Source of the DNA: Nageia nagi
Lineage: Eukaryota > Pinophyta
Reading direction: 5' to 3'
Length of the DNA stretch: 64,000 nucleotides
NCBI GenBank assembly: GCA_050084985.1
Contig: JBITNC010000001.1
Location: forward strand, 195,176,001 to 195,240,000
Shown here: one piece after another, positions 36,001 to 46,439 of the stretch
Layout: every line of letters begins with the position of its first letter
Numbering within the stretch: the stretch's first letter is position 1
Translations under genes and position numbers: made by a program
The notes under the pieces: model-generated
What the model was told of the DNA's origin: nothing
Seen by the model: the letters and a program-made list of their open reading frames with translations, nothing else
Databases searched by the model: none

Positions 36001-36500
36001 TAGGCCAAGCAAGCAAATAAGATGCTAAATAGCCTCTCGAATGAAAAGCTATGGGCTTATAATGTCAGTGATCGAGTGGAGCTCATGATAGCAATTGACT
36101 ACCCAATGAGGGGAAATGGGTGTGTCAGGAGATCAAGAGTAATATCCTGCATCGAACACAAGAAATGGAAAGCATGAAATCAGAGATTTAGGGATTAAAT
36201 GCATCCAGAGTCCCAAAGTTATGGAGAAGCAATGGCTCGCTTGTCCCTAAAGCTGAGTTTTTGAGTGGTCTACAGAGTAGGATTGAAAGCACTAATGACA
36301 TTGATATGCTCCTGGTTTCATTCGATGAAACCAATTTGATAAAATTCTTTAATTCTTTGGCAGATGGTGGCTTTCGCATTCAGCAATTGTTGAGAAAATA
36401 TGCTCATGTGTCTTATGAAATTTTGAACACTACAGCTTTAGCCCATGCAAGGCTAAAGGATTTTTCTAGGATCCCTGTAGACTGGAGTAAGGTTCAGTAA
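33029..36500 (+). pseudogene. extra 3' ORF of A3, ~1150 codons, unknown function
   Basis: Starts at Met 33029 ('MSSGSSMKTIRKIMNS'), in frame with the long open segment 33185-33976. It changes frame near 33935 and again near 36100. The N-terminal ~370 codons look globular and helical ('GSGLMYFIPHRCFPAPEL', 'GRTILNLDSISIAKAFNPP', 'EGWFFIEEGTFIRLYGFSR'). An acidic patch follows (34640-34670), then a Ser/Pro-rich stretch (34800-35220), then a probable coiled coil (35330-36100) and an ending with 'FDETNLIKFFNSLADGG'. No signal peptide or transmembrane helix is evident, so it is not plainly envelope-like. A1 has a related but shorter C-terminal part. Family not recognised. Confidence 0.7.
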
Positions 36501-36610
36501 CTCCTAAGTATGCAGAATTGAAGTTTGATTCTTTAATTCATTCAAATAAGATTCTAGGTTCTAAAATTTCTTGGTAAATTGGTGAAATTTTCCCACAGAT
36601 GTCACCAAAA
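36501..36610 (+). other. region before 3' LTR of A3, lacking a classical polypurine tract
   Basis: The bases before the LTR read GATGTCACCAAAA; A1 has AGCTGCCACAAGAT at the same place. The shared TGYCACMARA is not purine-only, unlike the clear tracts before the C1, F1 and D2 LTRs. Confidence 0.5.
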
Positions 36611-38516
36611 TGTATATTAATACATAATCACTACTCCAAGGTTTTTTGAAAGTATGATCACTTCTGGAACTGACTTAAGCTAAGCATAATCACAATGGGT
36701 TTAAGAACCATTTATGAAAATGATTACCATTATGAAAGAAGAAAAGCCCCTTGAAGTTAATGTTGAGTAACCCAGGTTTCGGAAGAGATGACATCAGTGA
36801 TTTCAAGCCTTAACCCAAAACCAGACCTCGAAAGTGATGAGGTCAATGAGGAGTGATCAAATAGCCAGAGTCAGTGAGTAAAACATTCTGGAGGTATGAA
36901 GATGACATCACGAGGAGGACGATGTTCACAATTTTGAATGAAACTGGGTTCTAAAAGTGATGATGTTAGCAAGGGGAATTAATAAGCTAGAGTTAGTAAA
37001 TAAAATGTTTCAGAATGAAATGATGACATCACAAAAGAAGGGCTAGAGCTCAATTGTGAAAAAGCCCAAGTTCTGAAGAAAGTGAGTAAAACATTCTGGA
37101 AGTATGAAGATGACATCACGGGGAGGATGATGTTCACAATTTTGAATGAAACTGGGTCTTAGAAGTGATGAGGTCATCAAGAGATAATCGAAGAAGTTGG
37201 AGCCTAAAATTAAGTGTTTTGGAAGTAAAACATTCTAGAATAAGATGATGATGTCACAGAGGATAAGATAGTCACATTTTGGTAAAGACTAGGTTTTTAA
37301 GATGATGATGCCAGCAAGGGGTCATTAAAAGGCCAGAGTCAGTACATAAAGCATTCCAAAATGAAATGATAAAAGCTCAATTATGGAAAAGCCTAGGTTC
37401 CAAGAAAGTGAGTAGAGCATTCTGAAAGTATGAAGATGATGTCATAGGTAGGATAATGTTCACATTTTTGAATGAAACCAGGTCCTGGAAGTGATGAGGT
37501 CAGCAAGAAGTGATCTAATAGCCGGAGCCAGTGAGTAAAATTTTCTAGAAGTATGAAGATGATGTCATGGGGAGAATGATGTTCAAATTTTTGAATGAAA
37601 CTAGGTCCAGAATGATGAGGTCAGCAAGGAGTGATCAAATAGATGGAGCTAGTGAATAAAGCATTCTAGAATGTAGAGATGAGAATAGCAAAGAGAGATC
37701 AAATAGCCAGAGCTAGTAAATAGAATATCCCAGAAGAGATGAGGATAGGGAGAAGTTAGATCATAGTCATCAAGAAGTCATACCATCTACAATCTGCTTA
37801 GTTTTGTAATATTCTACCAAGTGGCATATGTAGGTAGTATCAGTTAAAAGAAGGCTAGAATCTTGAAGCCATTTTGTAAATGTTTCTATTCTGCAATTCT
37901 TGTAACTGTTGTTGCTTTAGTATAAGTATATCAAAATAAAGTGAAAGGGTTGGAAGCCCTATTATTGCTCTTTACATTTGTTCTCAAAGACCTATAGTTT
38001 TTATCAGTAATATGATACCATCTTGACCTTTCTTGTCTAGCACTCGTAATTGTCATTCTTAATTTGGTTACATCGTGTCAGCTTGGCTTGTTTCCTAAAT
38101 GGTAATCACGAGCTACTAGTATAACTATCTACTACATGGTAGAGTAAAGCTGGGAAACTATTAGAGAGTGAGAGCTTGTACCATAGCTGCTACACTAGAT
38201 TCAGACCAAGGTTTCACACACTGTGAAAGCCCACGCTGAACTAGTGATCCACCTTTACTTTCTCTCTTGTTACCCTAAGCCTTTTTGCTTAAATTCCTTA
38301 CACTCTACTCCTTTTTATTTTATTTCCTATTACCCTAAGCCTTTTTCTTAAATTCCTTGCACTCTACTCTTTTTATTTTCTTTCCTGTTACTTCTCCTAC
38401 ATCCAATGTATAAGGAACCGGCCTTCTCCGGAGATCAGACTGTCACTATAGTCTGTTCTTGATTTACTTTGGTTAAGATTGTTCGCGGCACATATATTAC
38501 ACAATCCTAATCAACA
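36611..38516 (+). repeat. 3' LTR of A3 (~1906 bp)
   Basis: Matches 24609-26523 from TGTATATTAATAC to ...CCTAATCAACA, including the internal tandem array and the terminal GGAACCGGCCTTCTC block. It is followed by the CATAT duplication. Confidence 0.95.
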
Positions 38517-38521
38517 CATAT
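38517..38521 (+). repeat. target-site duplication of A3, right copy (CATAT)
   Basis: Identical to 24604-24608. Across the insertion the target reads ..TTTACATATGTCAATATAA.., resembling ATATTACATATGTCAAGATAA of the D2 LTR, so A3 lies inside a D-type LTR. Confidence 0.9.
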
Positions 38522-39183
38522 GTCAATATAAAATTGATATTACAATGCAATTCCATATGTTATATTATATGCTATATTATTTAGCATGGTTTATATTTTA
38601 AAGTATCTTGAATATAACAAAGTTTACATTATTTCTAGAGGTCAATTTTCACTCCTTTCTATGTCCTTGTAAGCTATATAAGTGAGTGGAATAGGTTAAC
38701 CTCCATAGACCAAAACTCTTTGATATGATAAGAAATCTAATTGGTGGTTATCAATCACAGTCTTCATCAAGCTATGGTATATTTAGACACTATCTATTAT
38801 GAGAATTTGTTATACTTTGAGCTCTAAAAATTTCTATATTTTGCACACAATACAATTTAGTATATCCTATGCACTTGATGGCATGCTTCTCTTAGGTCAT
38901 TGATGATGTGCATATTCTATATTAAGGGTTCCATATTTTGATGGTCGAGTTATTAATCCATGTACATTAAGATCTATTATGAACTCACCATGAATCTGAT
39001 CCTAATGTTTCAAAGATTCATTGCTATATGTTGTTGAGGATTGTACATACACTTCATATTAGGTTCATGTGTTTTATGTATATTTATTGTAATATGATAT
39101 AGTGTACACTTCTACATCTTCTTATATTATAGATCTATTTATTTATTATGTATATTTGTATTTTACACAATTTGAGGTCTACA
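38517..39183 (+). repeat. 5' LTR of D1 (3' part; its start is displaced by A3)
   Basis: Aligns with the reverse complement of 59543-60069: GTCAATATAAAATTG / GTCAAGATAAAAATA, ATATTATTTAGCATG / ATATTATATATCATG, CACTCCTTTCTATGTC, GAGGATTGTACATACACTT, ending CTACA. The first ~75 bp of the LTR should lie on the far side of the A3/A2 insertions and were not located. Confidence 0.8.
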
Positions 39184-39186
39184 TTT

Positions 39187-39196
39187 TGGTGAACCC
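39187..39196 (+). promoter_or_regulatory. primer-binding site candidate of D1
   Basis: TGGTGAACCC (then AATTG) follows the LTR end by 3 nt. The C1 element has TGATGAACCC with the same AATTG continuation at the same distance. Confidence 0.6.
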
Positions 39197-39379
39197 AATT
39201 GATCCTACATATACTAGAATTTTTATTATAGGGAATCACTTTTTCTAAGGAGTCTTACATTAAAAACCCTTGGTTTTCCTTTTTAGTTGAATTAATTTTT
39301 CTCAAAATTAGAATATTTTATTACTTGGAAAAAAAATATTTTCCTAAAAAAATGTCACTATAGAAAAACTCAAATTTTG

Positions 39380-39930
39380 GAGGTCATTTTCTTCAATTTG
39401 GTGGGATCATTACCTTTGATCCTCCTCACTTGTTAATTACAAAAAAGTTTCTACCTCTCATTATTATTTGAAACTTCACCTTGATGCATAAGCTGACCTC
39501 AAATGGTAATTCTCCATATCCTATAAACATCCATTAAAGTGACTCTCATTTCACCTATGGGTAGGTGGAATGAGTTCATATCCTAGTCTTATCTCTCTAC
39601 CAAGGTTGTAAGGAGAGGTATGTCTTACTGGATATGAATAGCAATGGATAAGTTATTCAAACCATAATGCATGAGGATTTCATTCTTATGATTAGTTCTT
39701 TACCATCTCCATGCCTTCTCCAAGGCCACTATAGACATGGGTCTTCCCTAAAAATGTAGCTTATGCTCTTGTAACCAAATAATAGTAAAATTCACATAAG
39801 TAATTAAATAGATTAATATAAAAATAGAAAAATTCATAAGCTTTATGCAATAAAACAAACCAAGAAAAATAAAACATTACACTAGGGTAAAATAGGAAGA
39901 ATAAAGGAAAGGCTAGGGTTCATATGGGCA
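39380..39930 (-). pseudogene. plant mobile domain (PMD) fragment, antisense within D1
   Basis: Minus-strand reading includes 'NSFHLPIGEMRVTLMDVYRIW' (39577-39515), which fits the PMD signature 'TFHLP.GEMTITL.DV...LG.PI.G'. The whole block is a direct-repeat copy of 58230-58760, where the frame is longer. PMD proteins (MAIN/MAIL-type) include host proteins and domains carried by plant transposons. It is antisense to D1 and absent from the visible D2 body, so it is probably captured or a nested fragment. Confidence 0.55.
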
Positions 39931-40906
39931 AGCTATAATAGAAATTTTGTAAAAAGAAAGTAATACTAAACAAATCTAACCTCATGCAAGAACAACAAGC
40001 TCTAGATATATTTTACCATATGATGTCTCCCCCTAGATAGGGGTGTCTCAATCAATCACCAATATTGGTTGGCCATGTCAGTTGGAGGATAATGAAAATT
40101 CCAAAAAGGTAACACAATCAATGGAAAGTGTTAGAAGAAGGATGGATCAAATAGGAAGCATCCTACTAGAAGGTAATGTCACATAGTCCTCAATGAGATC
40201 TGAAAGCCAAATGATAAGGTGGAAATAAAAAGTCAACATCCCAAACTCATATTTTCATTCAAAATTTTGATCTAACCCTAGATGAATAAACCCACTTTTT
40301 GAATGTCAAAATGTATGCTTGAAAAATGATACCTAATGTGTACAAAATGCTAAAAATATATTTTAATTACCAAATGTCTCTTTTTCAAAAACCAATTTGT
40401 TGCATTCATGTAGCTAGTAGCATGTGAAATTGAGGTACAATCTGATGCATGCCTATCAAAATTGGTAAAAATGGTAAGTTTGAATGTTTATAAATTAATG
40501 GTCAAATTGATGATATTACATTTTCAACATTTATAAATACTAAATGGACATCACTGGTGGTGTGGTTTTGTAAAATTTGGAAATGATTCAATGCTACATT
40601 TCAATCCATTGGTCCAAATAGATATATAAATTGGAAGTTGCTTAACAAATACAAGGGGATTGTAATTTATAAAGTCTTATTTAATTAAATGGAAATGTCA
40701 ATTTTTTATTTTCACATTTATGCATATTTTTGAGATGGTCAATATATGAGTAAATATTTTTCAATGCCAATTGAGTGTGCCATTTTTCATGAAGCATAAT
40801 CTCATTAAAATCACATAGTCATTGGCGTGAAAGAGGTATAATTATGAATTATTTTAAATGTGAATTACATTATCATAACCTTAATGAATCAAAATCATTG
40901 CTATTA

Positions 40907-41543
40907 TGGATGCCTAAAAATAAATTATTATTTATTAAATAGTTCATTTTATAGCATCAATGTTATTTATTGTAAAAAGGAGGTCAAAAGCATTCCCAAG
41001 GAAATGTAATAAATGTAATGGGTCATTGTGCAATGTAAAGGGGTATCAAATATCAAGAAAGATACCCTAAACTATGTAATGTGTAATGATCCCAAGAATT
41101 GAAGAAGACCAAGATATTGCTATATAAAGGCATCAAATTCAACACAAAAGGGGGCAATGTAAGGGTATCATAAATACAAATATAGACTTAAACAAATGCA
41201 AGATCACTTTATCCTATCAACAACCATGTTTTGTAACACCACCTTTGCATAGATCTATTAAACCATTCATGTGACTTTCTTATATGTTTTATTTTATTCA
41301 TTGATCTACTTAATCCATGTAGCCAACAGTATGGTATCTTTAGGCCATTGGAAAAATACATCCTTATGAATGTCATGTGATGGATAATGAATGATCTTTG
41401 TTATTTCATGTTTATGCAACTATGATGAAGGTACATTGATTATGATTACTTGTTTGATGCCATATTTCTCATATTTTCTTCAATAATATATTATAGATAA
41501 ATAGTGCATTGATTTATAATTTATACATTATTTGAGTTCTACA
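40907..41543 (+). repeat. 5' LTR of C1 (637 bp)
   Basis: Starts TGGATGCCTAAAAATAAATT and ends ...GAGTTCTACA. Matches 48831-49467 throughout, for example CTATCCTATCAACAA and CATGTAGCCAA. A likely TATA box is TATATAAAGG near 41123. Confidence 0.93.
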
Positions 41544-41546
41544 TTT

Positions 41547-41556
41547 TGATGAACCC
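41547..41556 (+). promoter_or_regulatory. primer-binding site candidate of C1
   Basis: TGATGAACCC, 3 nt after the LTR end, followed by AATTG. It matches the D1 site except for one G-to-A change, so C and D elements probably used the same tRNA. Confidence 0.6.
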
Positions 41557-41705
41557 AATTGTTCAATTTATCTTTCCCTTTTAGTGAGATTGTAGAAAAT
41601 TTTTGTAATGGATTTGCACCACTAGCAATATTTTTAGCTATTTTTGGGCCATTAGTAGCATAAATATTGAGCAATTTATATGTAATTTTCTTAGAAGAAT
41701 TGATA

Positions 41706-42790
41706 ATATGGAAAAATACATACAATCATTCAATATTTTGTGTAGCTCATTAATGGTGCAAGATCCTACCTTAGCTGCATAACTTCCCAATATTGAGAAT
41801 AGTAAGAGATCACAGCAAAGTAAAGAGGACTATGAAGATGTATTCATCTCAACCTTATCTGAGGAGATCTATAATTTTCCCCTACCATCTAAGCATAAAT
41901 CCCCAAATTTTGATATGTTAGTGGAGAACAAGATTCAAAATAATTTCTTATCAACTTTTAGGAGGAGTGCTTGTTGAAATTAGGGTCAAAGGAGAAGTTA
42001 ATGGCAAAGTTCTTCCAAGGAGTCTAAAAGGTGATGCTAGTCATTGGTTCTATAATTTTCCTAAAGATTCAATTGATTCTTTCATGTCATTGGTCAAATT
42101 ATTCATGGGATAATACAAACATAATATCAAAGAGCAAAGTACCATTATAGAGTTATGCATAATGAGACAAGGGGGTAATGAAACCCTAGAAAGTACATTC
42201 CATGAGTTAAAAATGTATGGCAATCTATTCGAAGTAAATTAGATGAAAGTAAAATTTGTACTATATTTAAAGATTCTATCATGCCAATTATCAATTTGCA
42301 TGATCCTAGTAACAAAAATGTGGGATTTGGAGTATTGATAGAAAAATTATTACACAAAGAGAAAGTTTTACTTGAGTTAGGGGAGCTCAAGTATGAACCT
42401 AATCCTTTCCATAAAGATAATAGAAGGACATATGCTAAAAAGGAAGAAAAAATAGTACATATGGCTAATAGACATACTTCTTCACCAAAATTACAAAGAT
42501 TTGCCACTACAAAAGATATGAGGTACACTTTTCCAACTTAGCCAAGATTTATTATAAGGGATTTAATGAAAAGGGGATTGTTGCAACCATTAGAAAAATC
42601 AATGTAGGATGATGATGTTTATATGGGTAAATCATATTATTATTTCATATAGCATCAAAGGAAGGGTCATGCTACAAATTTTTGCAAAGCATTAGAGGAT
42701 GCTATAATGGATCTTATTATTGAAGGAAAGTACCAAATTGATCAAACAAAGGTTGTAAAGGAAACATAATGAATACAGTCCTAGTGGACA
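41706..42790 (+). pseudogene. gag of C1
   Basis: Readable pieces across several frames include 'MEKYIQSFNILCSSLM' at the start, 'RQGGNETLESTFHELKMYGN', 'GLLQPLEKSM' and a C-terminal 'HQRKGHATNFCKALEDAIMD' (near 42650-42720), which corresponds to the CxxHRxxGHxxxxCxxL motif. Its first Cys is replaced. It would be the capsid protein. It contains frameshifts and many stops. Confidence 0.65.
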
Positions 42791-43139
42791 AAGAGATTTA
42801 TGTTAGGTTAATAAGAGGACATATAAGGTATGGTCCTAATCTAATTACTACAGAATAAGTATCCCACCTCATCCAAATACATATAGTATGATAGAGTAAT
42901 TAAAAACTACTACTGCAAAGATTAGTTTATATGATCTTATATTCACATCTAAAATGCATAGAGAGATATTATATGCTTTATTCAATAAAGAGGTAGTCCC
43001 TACAAATATGTTTGTTTCTATGTTCTCTAAAAAACTTAGAGCTATCAAGGAATGTGATGCTATCTCTATTTACAAATCTAAAAAGCTTTATAGGGGATTG
43101 TTTGATGAATGTTTAGCTTTATATATTACACCTATGATT

Positions 43140-43545
43140 AATGTATGGGAAATTTAAAAAAATGTTGGTAGTGAATGGATTAGTTGTTAATGTGTTTTAC
43201 CATAATTTTTTGATCCAACTAAAAGAAAAAGGTGTAGATATTCCTCCATTAGAAGAAGCTACATTCAAGATTAGGGCATATGATAGTTCATCTAAAAAAC
43301 TAGTCAAGATAGCCACAATTATGGTAACTATAGGATTAAAGAAAATTGTAGATAATTTTTAGGTTGCTAATTCCAAATTATCATATAATTTGTTATTAGG
43401 AAGACCTTGGATTCATGATATGGATGCAGTTCCCTCTATAGTACATGGTAGATTAAAATTTGAATACTAGAGTGAGGTCCATATAGTGCTTGGTGATCCA
43501 AAGCCATATGTTTTTGTAATGTAGCATATTTTGAGAAATTTATAA
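43140..43545 (+). pseudogene. retropepsin of C1
   Basis: The frame 43141-43362 and its continuation read 'KMLVVNGLVVNVF' at the active site and 'LSYNLLLGRPWIHDMDAVPS' at 43380-43440. The latter is the classic signature of Tat-like proteases. The active site should be VDNGS; the Asp is replaced by Val here, so the enzyme is dead. It ends with 'HGRLKFEY'. Confidence 0.82.
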
Positions 43546-44470
43546 TGACTTACCCAAAATATGAGATTTAACCCTTGGAAAAAAATGCACCAGGAGTAAA
43601 TGTAGAAAAATAAACTTAGATTAGGAAAATAGGAATGGGTATATATAGAATTAAGAACATGGTCTATTTGTGTCTATCAAATATTTGGGTTGAACCAAAA
43701 TTCTAACTATGGAGGGATGTAAATGACATGATATCCTACCATAAGTCCATTAGCAGCATGGAAATAGTAAAGATGGGGAAGGATCTTGCTCCATCATGGT
43801 CATATTGCCTAGTCCTGATAAATCAATGGAAATATGAATGAATATTGAAATGGTAAACTATTTCCATCTCCTTTTGTTCATAAATATGTGATTGAAAATT
43901 GAAAGTAAAAATAGGGAGGATTAGAAAAGTTTGAGCAAGGTATGCCTTCATTTCTTGATAATTCAAAAGTACATATGACTAAAAAAGGATTAGATTGTGA
44001 TAAAAAAACTAAACAAGCATTGGAACCTATCAAGTTTATGAAATAATGCAATTTTATTGAATTATCTAATGATATTGGTAGAGATATGTGAATTGATGAT
44101 AGTATACCTTTAGAAATTGATTGCTTTAGTTTTGATAATGATATTTTAGAATACTTTGGGGCATATTCAAATTTTCTTTAGTTTAATGAAAAGAGGTAAG
44201 TTTGTTATGTTCTCATTGAGTATGCATATTTTGGTCAAGAAGTGAATTTAAATGAAGTATTTTAGGTTTAGTCAGAGGATATTGAGACATGTGATATACA
44301 AAAATTAGAAGAATTTCCTTCACTATTATAGAAAAAGGATGAGCTTACATTCCTAGCTGATGAATAGTGAATGTTAATATTGGAATAAGTGATGAAAATA
44401 GTTGGTTCAACTTAGAGAAACCCTTCCTATACTATAACAAGAAAGGTATATACATAAATTTATTAAACAT
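43546..44470 (+). pseudogene. protease-RT linker of C1
   Basis: Degenerate acidic region. The block near 44150-44290 ('LEYFGAYSNFL', 'CYVLIEYAYFGQEVNLNEVF') is also readable in F1 (51980-51740, minus: 'LEHMGACLELS', 'AYYVLYEYKNFG'), showing the common family. Confidence 0.6.
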
Positions 44471-45330
44471 TATAAAATTTTTGCTTGGCATTATGATGAT
44501 ATGCCTAGTTTAGATCCTTCATTTTTTATACACAATTTACCATCGAAAGAGGAGGGCTAAGCTAATCAAGCAAAAGCTAAGAAAAATGCATTTTTCAAAA
44601 GCTTTGTTAGTTAAGAAAGAAATAGAAATGTATTTGAATGTTTTATTTTATTAGACCAATTGATTATTTTGATTGGATGGCTAATATTGTTCCTATTACA
44701 AAGCCAACTAGAGAAATGAGGGTTTGGACTAACTTTCCTAATATTAATAATATTTATCCTAAAGATGATTTTCTATTTCCTAATATTGATATGATTATGG
44801 ATAGCATAGTTGGTCATGATATTTTATCTTTAATGGATGGTTTTTTTTGGTTATAATAAATTACTAATCAATCTAGCTAACCAACATAAGATGGATTTCA
44901 CTACACCATGGGGAAAGTTTTGTTGGAAGGTTATGCCTTTTGGATTGAAAAATGTAGGTGTTACTTACCAAAAGGATATGGTGTCAATGTTTCATGATCA
45001 TATCCATAAATCAATTTAAGAATATCTTGATGACATCTTGGTGAAGTAAAAACAAGGCCAAGATCATTTAGTTGTTTGAATAAGTGTTCCAAATTCTTAA
45101 AAGGTACAAACTTAGACTCAAACCTCAAAAAATGTGCTTTAGGTGTCACTTCTGGAAAATTGCTTGTTTTATGGTTTCTAAAAGAGGAATTAAGGTAGAT
45201 ACAAAAAAGTGAAAACCATAATAAGTATGCCTAATACAAATAATCTTAAACAATTAAGTAGTCTCCAAGGCAATATCAACTTGGTAAGAAGATTCATTTC
45301 CCAACTTGGAGATAAATGTAAGCCCTTTAC
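44471..45330 (+). pseudogene. reverse transcriptase of C1
   Basis: Reads 'IHKFIKHYKIFAWHYDDMP', 'DYFDWMANIVPITKP', 'YPKDDFLFPNIDMIMDS', 'LSLMDGFF', 'MPFGLKNVGVTYQKDM' and 'EYLDDILVK' with YLDD at 45023-45034, then 'LQGNINLVRRFISQL' and 'CKPFTHLLKKDVKF'. These follow the Tat RT consensus. A frameshift at 'DGFF' (44840) and an insertion after the Lys of 'ILVK' break it. Catalytic residues survive. Confidence 0.9.
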
Positions 45331-45339
45331 TCATTTGTT

Positions 45340-45860
45340 GAAAAAAGATGTGAAGTTTGTGTGGGATAAAAATTTTCAAAAAGCTTTTGAAGATATCAAG
45401 AAATACTTATTGAATCCTCCTATTTTAGTATGTATGGACTTTCAAAAAATATCTTATTTATATATATCAACTACATTGTATGCCTTAGGGAAATGTTGTG
45501 TCAAAAGGATGATGAGAACAAAGAAAGGGCAATCTATTACCTTAGCAAAACTCTTGTTGATTATGAAACTAGATATACTCTTATGGAAATCTTTACTTTG
45601 GTATTATTTTTGTTATAGAAAAATTGAGGCACTATCTATTGTATTACATTACATTTGCTGTTAGCCTAGTTAACCTACTGAAGTATCTTATGGAAAATAA
45701 GCATTTATCAGTGAGGGTAGCAAAATGGCTAATGTTATTGCAAGAATTTGATATAAATGTGGTAAAAGGATAGTCCATTACATATTTGATAACTAAATTC
45801 CCTCAAAATGATGAAGTAATTTTTCATGAATAATTTCTAGATGAATATGAGGATGATCCA
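45340..45860 (+). pseudogene. gypsy-type RNase H (gRNH) of C1
   Basis: Across two frames (45209-45664 and 45430-45618) the domain reads 'FQKISYLYISTTLYALG' and 'CQKDDENKERAIYYLSKTLVDYETRYTLME'. The position of the first catalytic Asp holds 'ISTT', again without Asp. A +1 frameshift lies near 45440-45490. The second block is well preserved. Confidence 0.78.
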
Positions 45861-45959
45861 TGTTGTCAGGGACATGTAGACCTATCAGAAAGCTATGAGT
45901 AGTGCAATTTTGATGAGATGAAAATCTATAATGAATATATGTACCTAACATAAGACAAA

Positions 45960-46310
45960 ACCAATGTATAGATTTGTAATTTGATGGATGAAAATGTTCT
46001 TAAAAAGAAAGGTTAGGTATTATCTTTGTTTCTCCTACAAATGAGGTAATCCCCATGTATTATAAACTTGATTTTGAATTCATAAATAATATGGCAAAAT
46101 ATAAAGATTTGATATTAGGTTTGAAGGAAGTTATCATATTAAAAATTAAATATTTATAGATTTATTATTATTCATAGCTTTTAATTAATTAAGTACAAGA
46201 TATTTTTGATACAAAAGATGAGAAATTAAGGCCCTATAAGGTAGTGGTTAATTATTTACTAGATTAGTTTGACATATATAGTATTCTAAATATCCACATA
46301 CTAATAATAG
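45960..46310 (+). pseudogene. archaeal-type RNase H (aRNH) of C1, downstream of gRNH
   Basis: Reads 'GIIFVSPTNEVIPMYYKLDF', 'INNMAKYKDLILGLKEVI' (usual NN-AEYEALI-GL) and a third block with stops near 46170 where '.YYYS*LLIN*V' stands for GDSQL-INQV. Then 'TKDEKLRPYKVVVNYLLD'. This is the standard placement, between gRNH and integrase, unlike A1 and A3. Confidence 0.75.
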
Positions 46311-46439
46311 GTATGTATATGCCACAGTAAGTGTCGCTTATCTTGCACCAATTAAAATTGAGTATGAAGATACTATTTTGAAATTTCATAAGCTTGGTAC
46401 ACCTTATATTGAAGATATGCATGAAATTCAAACTTGTTT

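Larger units (their letters stand above)
24609..38516 (+). mobile_element. complete Ty3/gypsy element A3 (13.9 kb)
   Basis: Two direct LTRs (24609-26523 and 36611-38516) enclose primer site, gag, protease, aRNH, RT, gRNH, integrase and a 3.5 kb extra ORF. A perfect CATAT target duplication flanks the whole, which fixes the boundaries and shows that the unit inserted as one piece. Gag and protease share one frame (26672-28798), aRNH-RT-gRNH a second, integrase a third; the frame changes near 28800 and 31415 look like small indels. By hand count gag-pol has 17 internal TAG, 6 TAA and 1 TGA. It is non-coding now but is the best-preserved copy of family A. Confidence 0.95.

Noticed and set aside
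33029-36500. Envelope-like gene
   Set aside because: No signal peptide, transmembrane helix or cysteine pattern was seen; coiled coil alone is not enough.
42145-42528. 127-codon minus-strand open frame with hydrophobic stretches
   Set aside because: Antisense to C1 gag; the hydrophobicity reflects AT-rich complement of a Lys/Glu-rich region.
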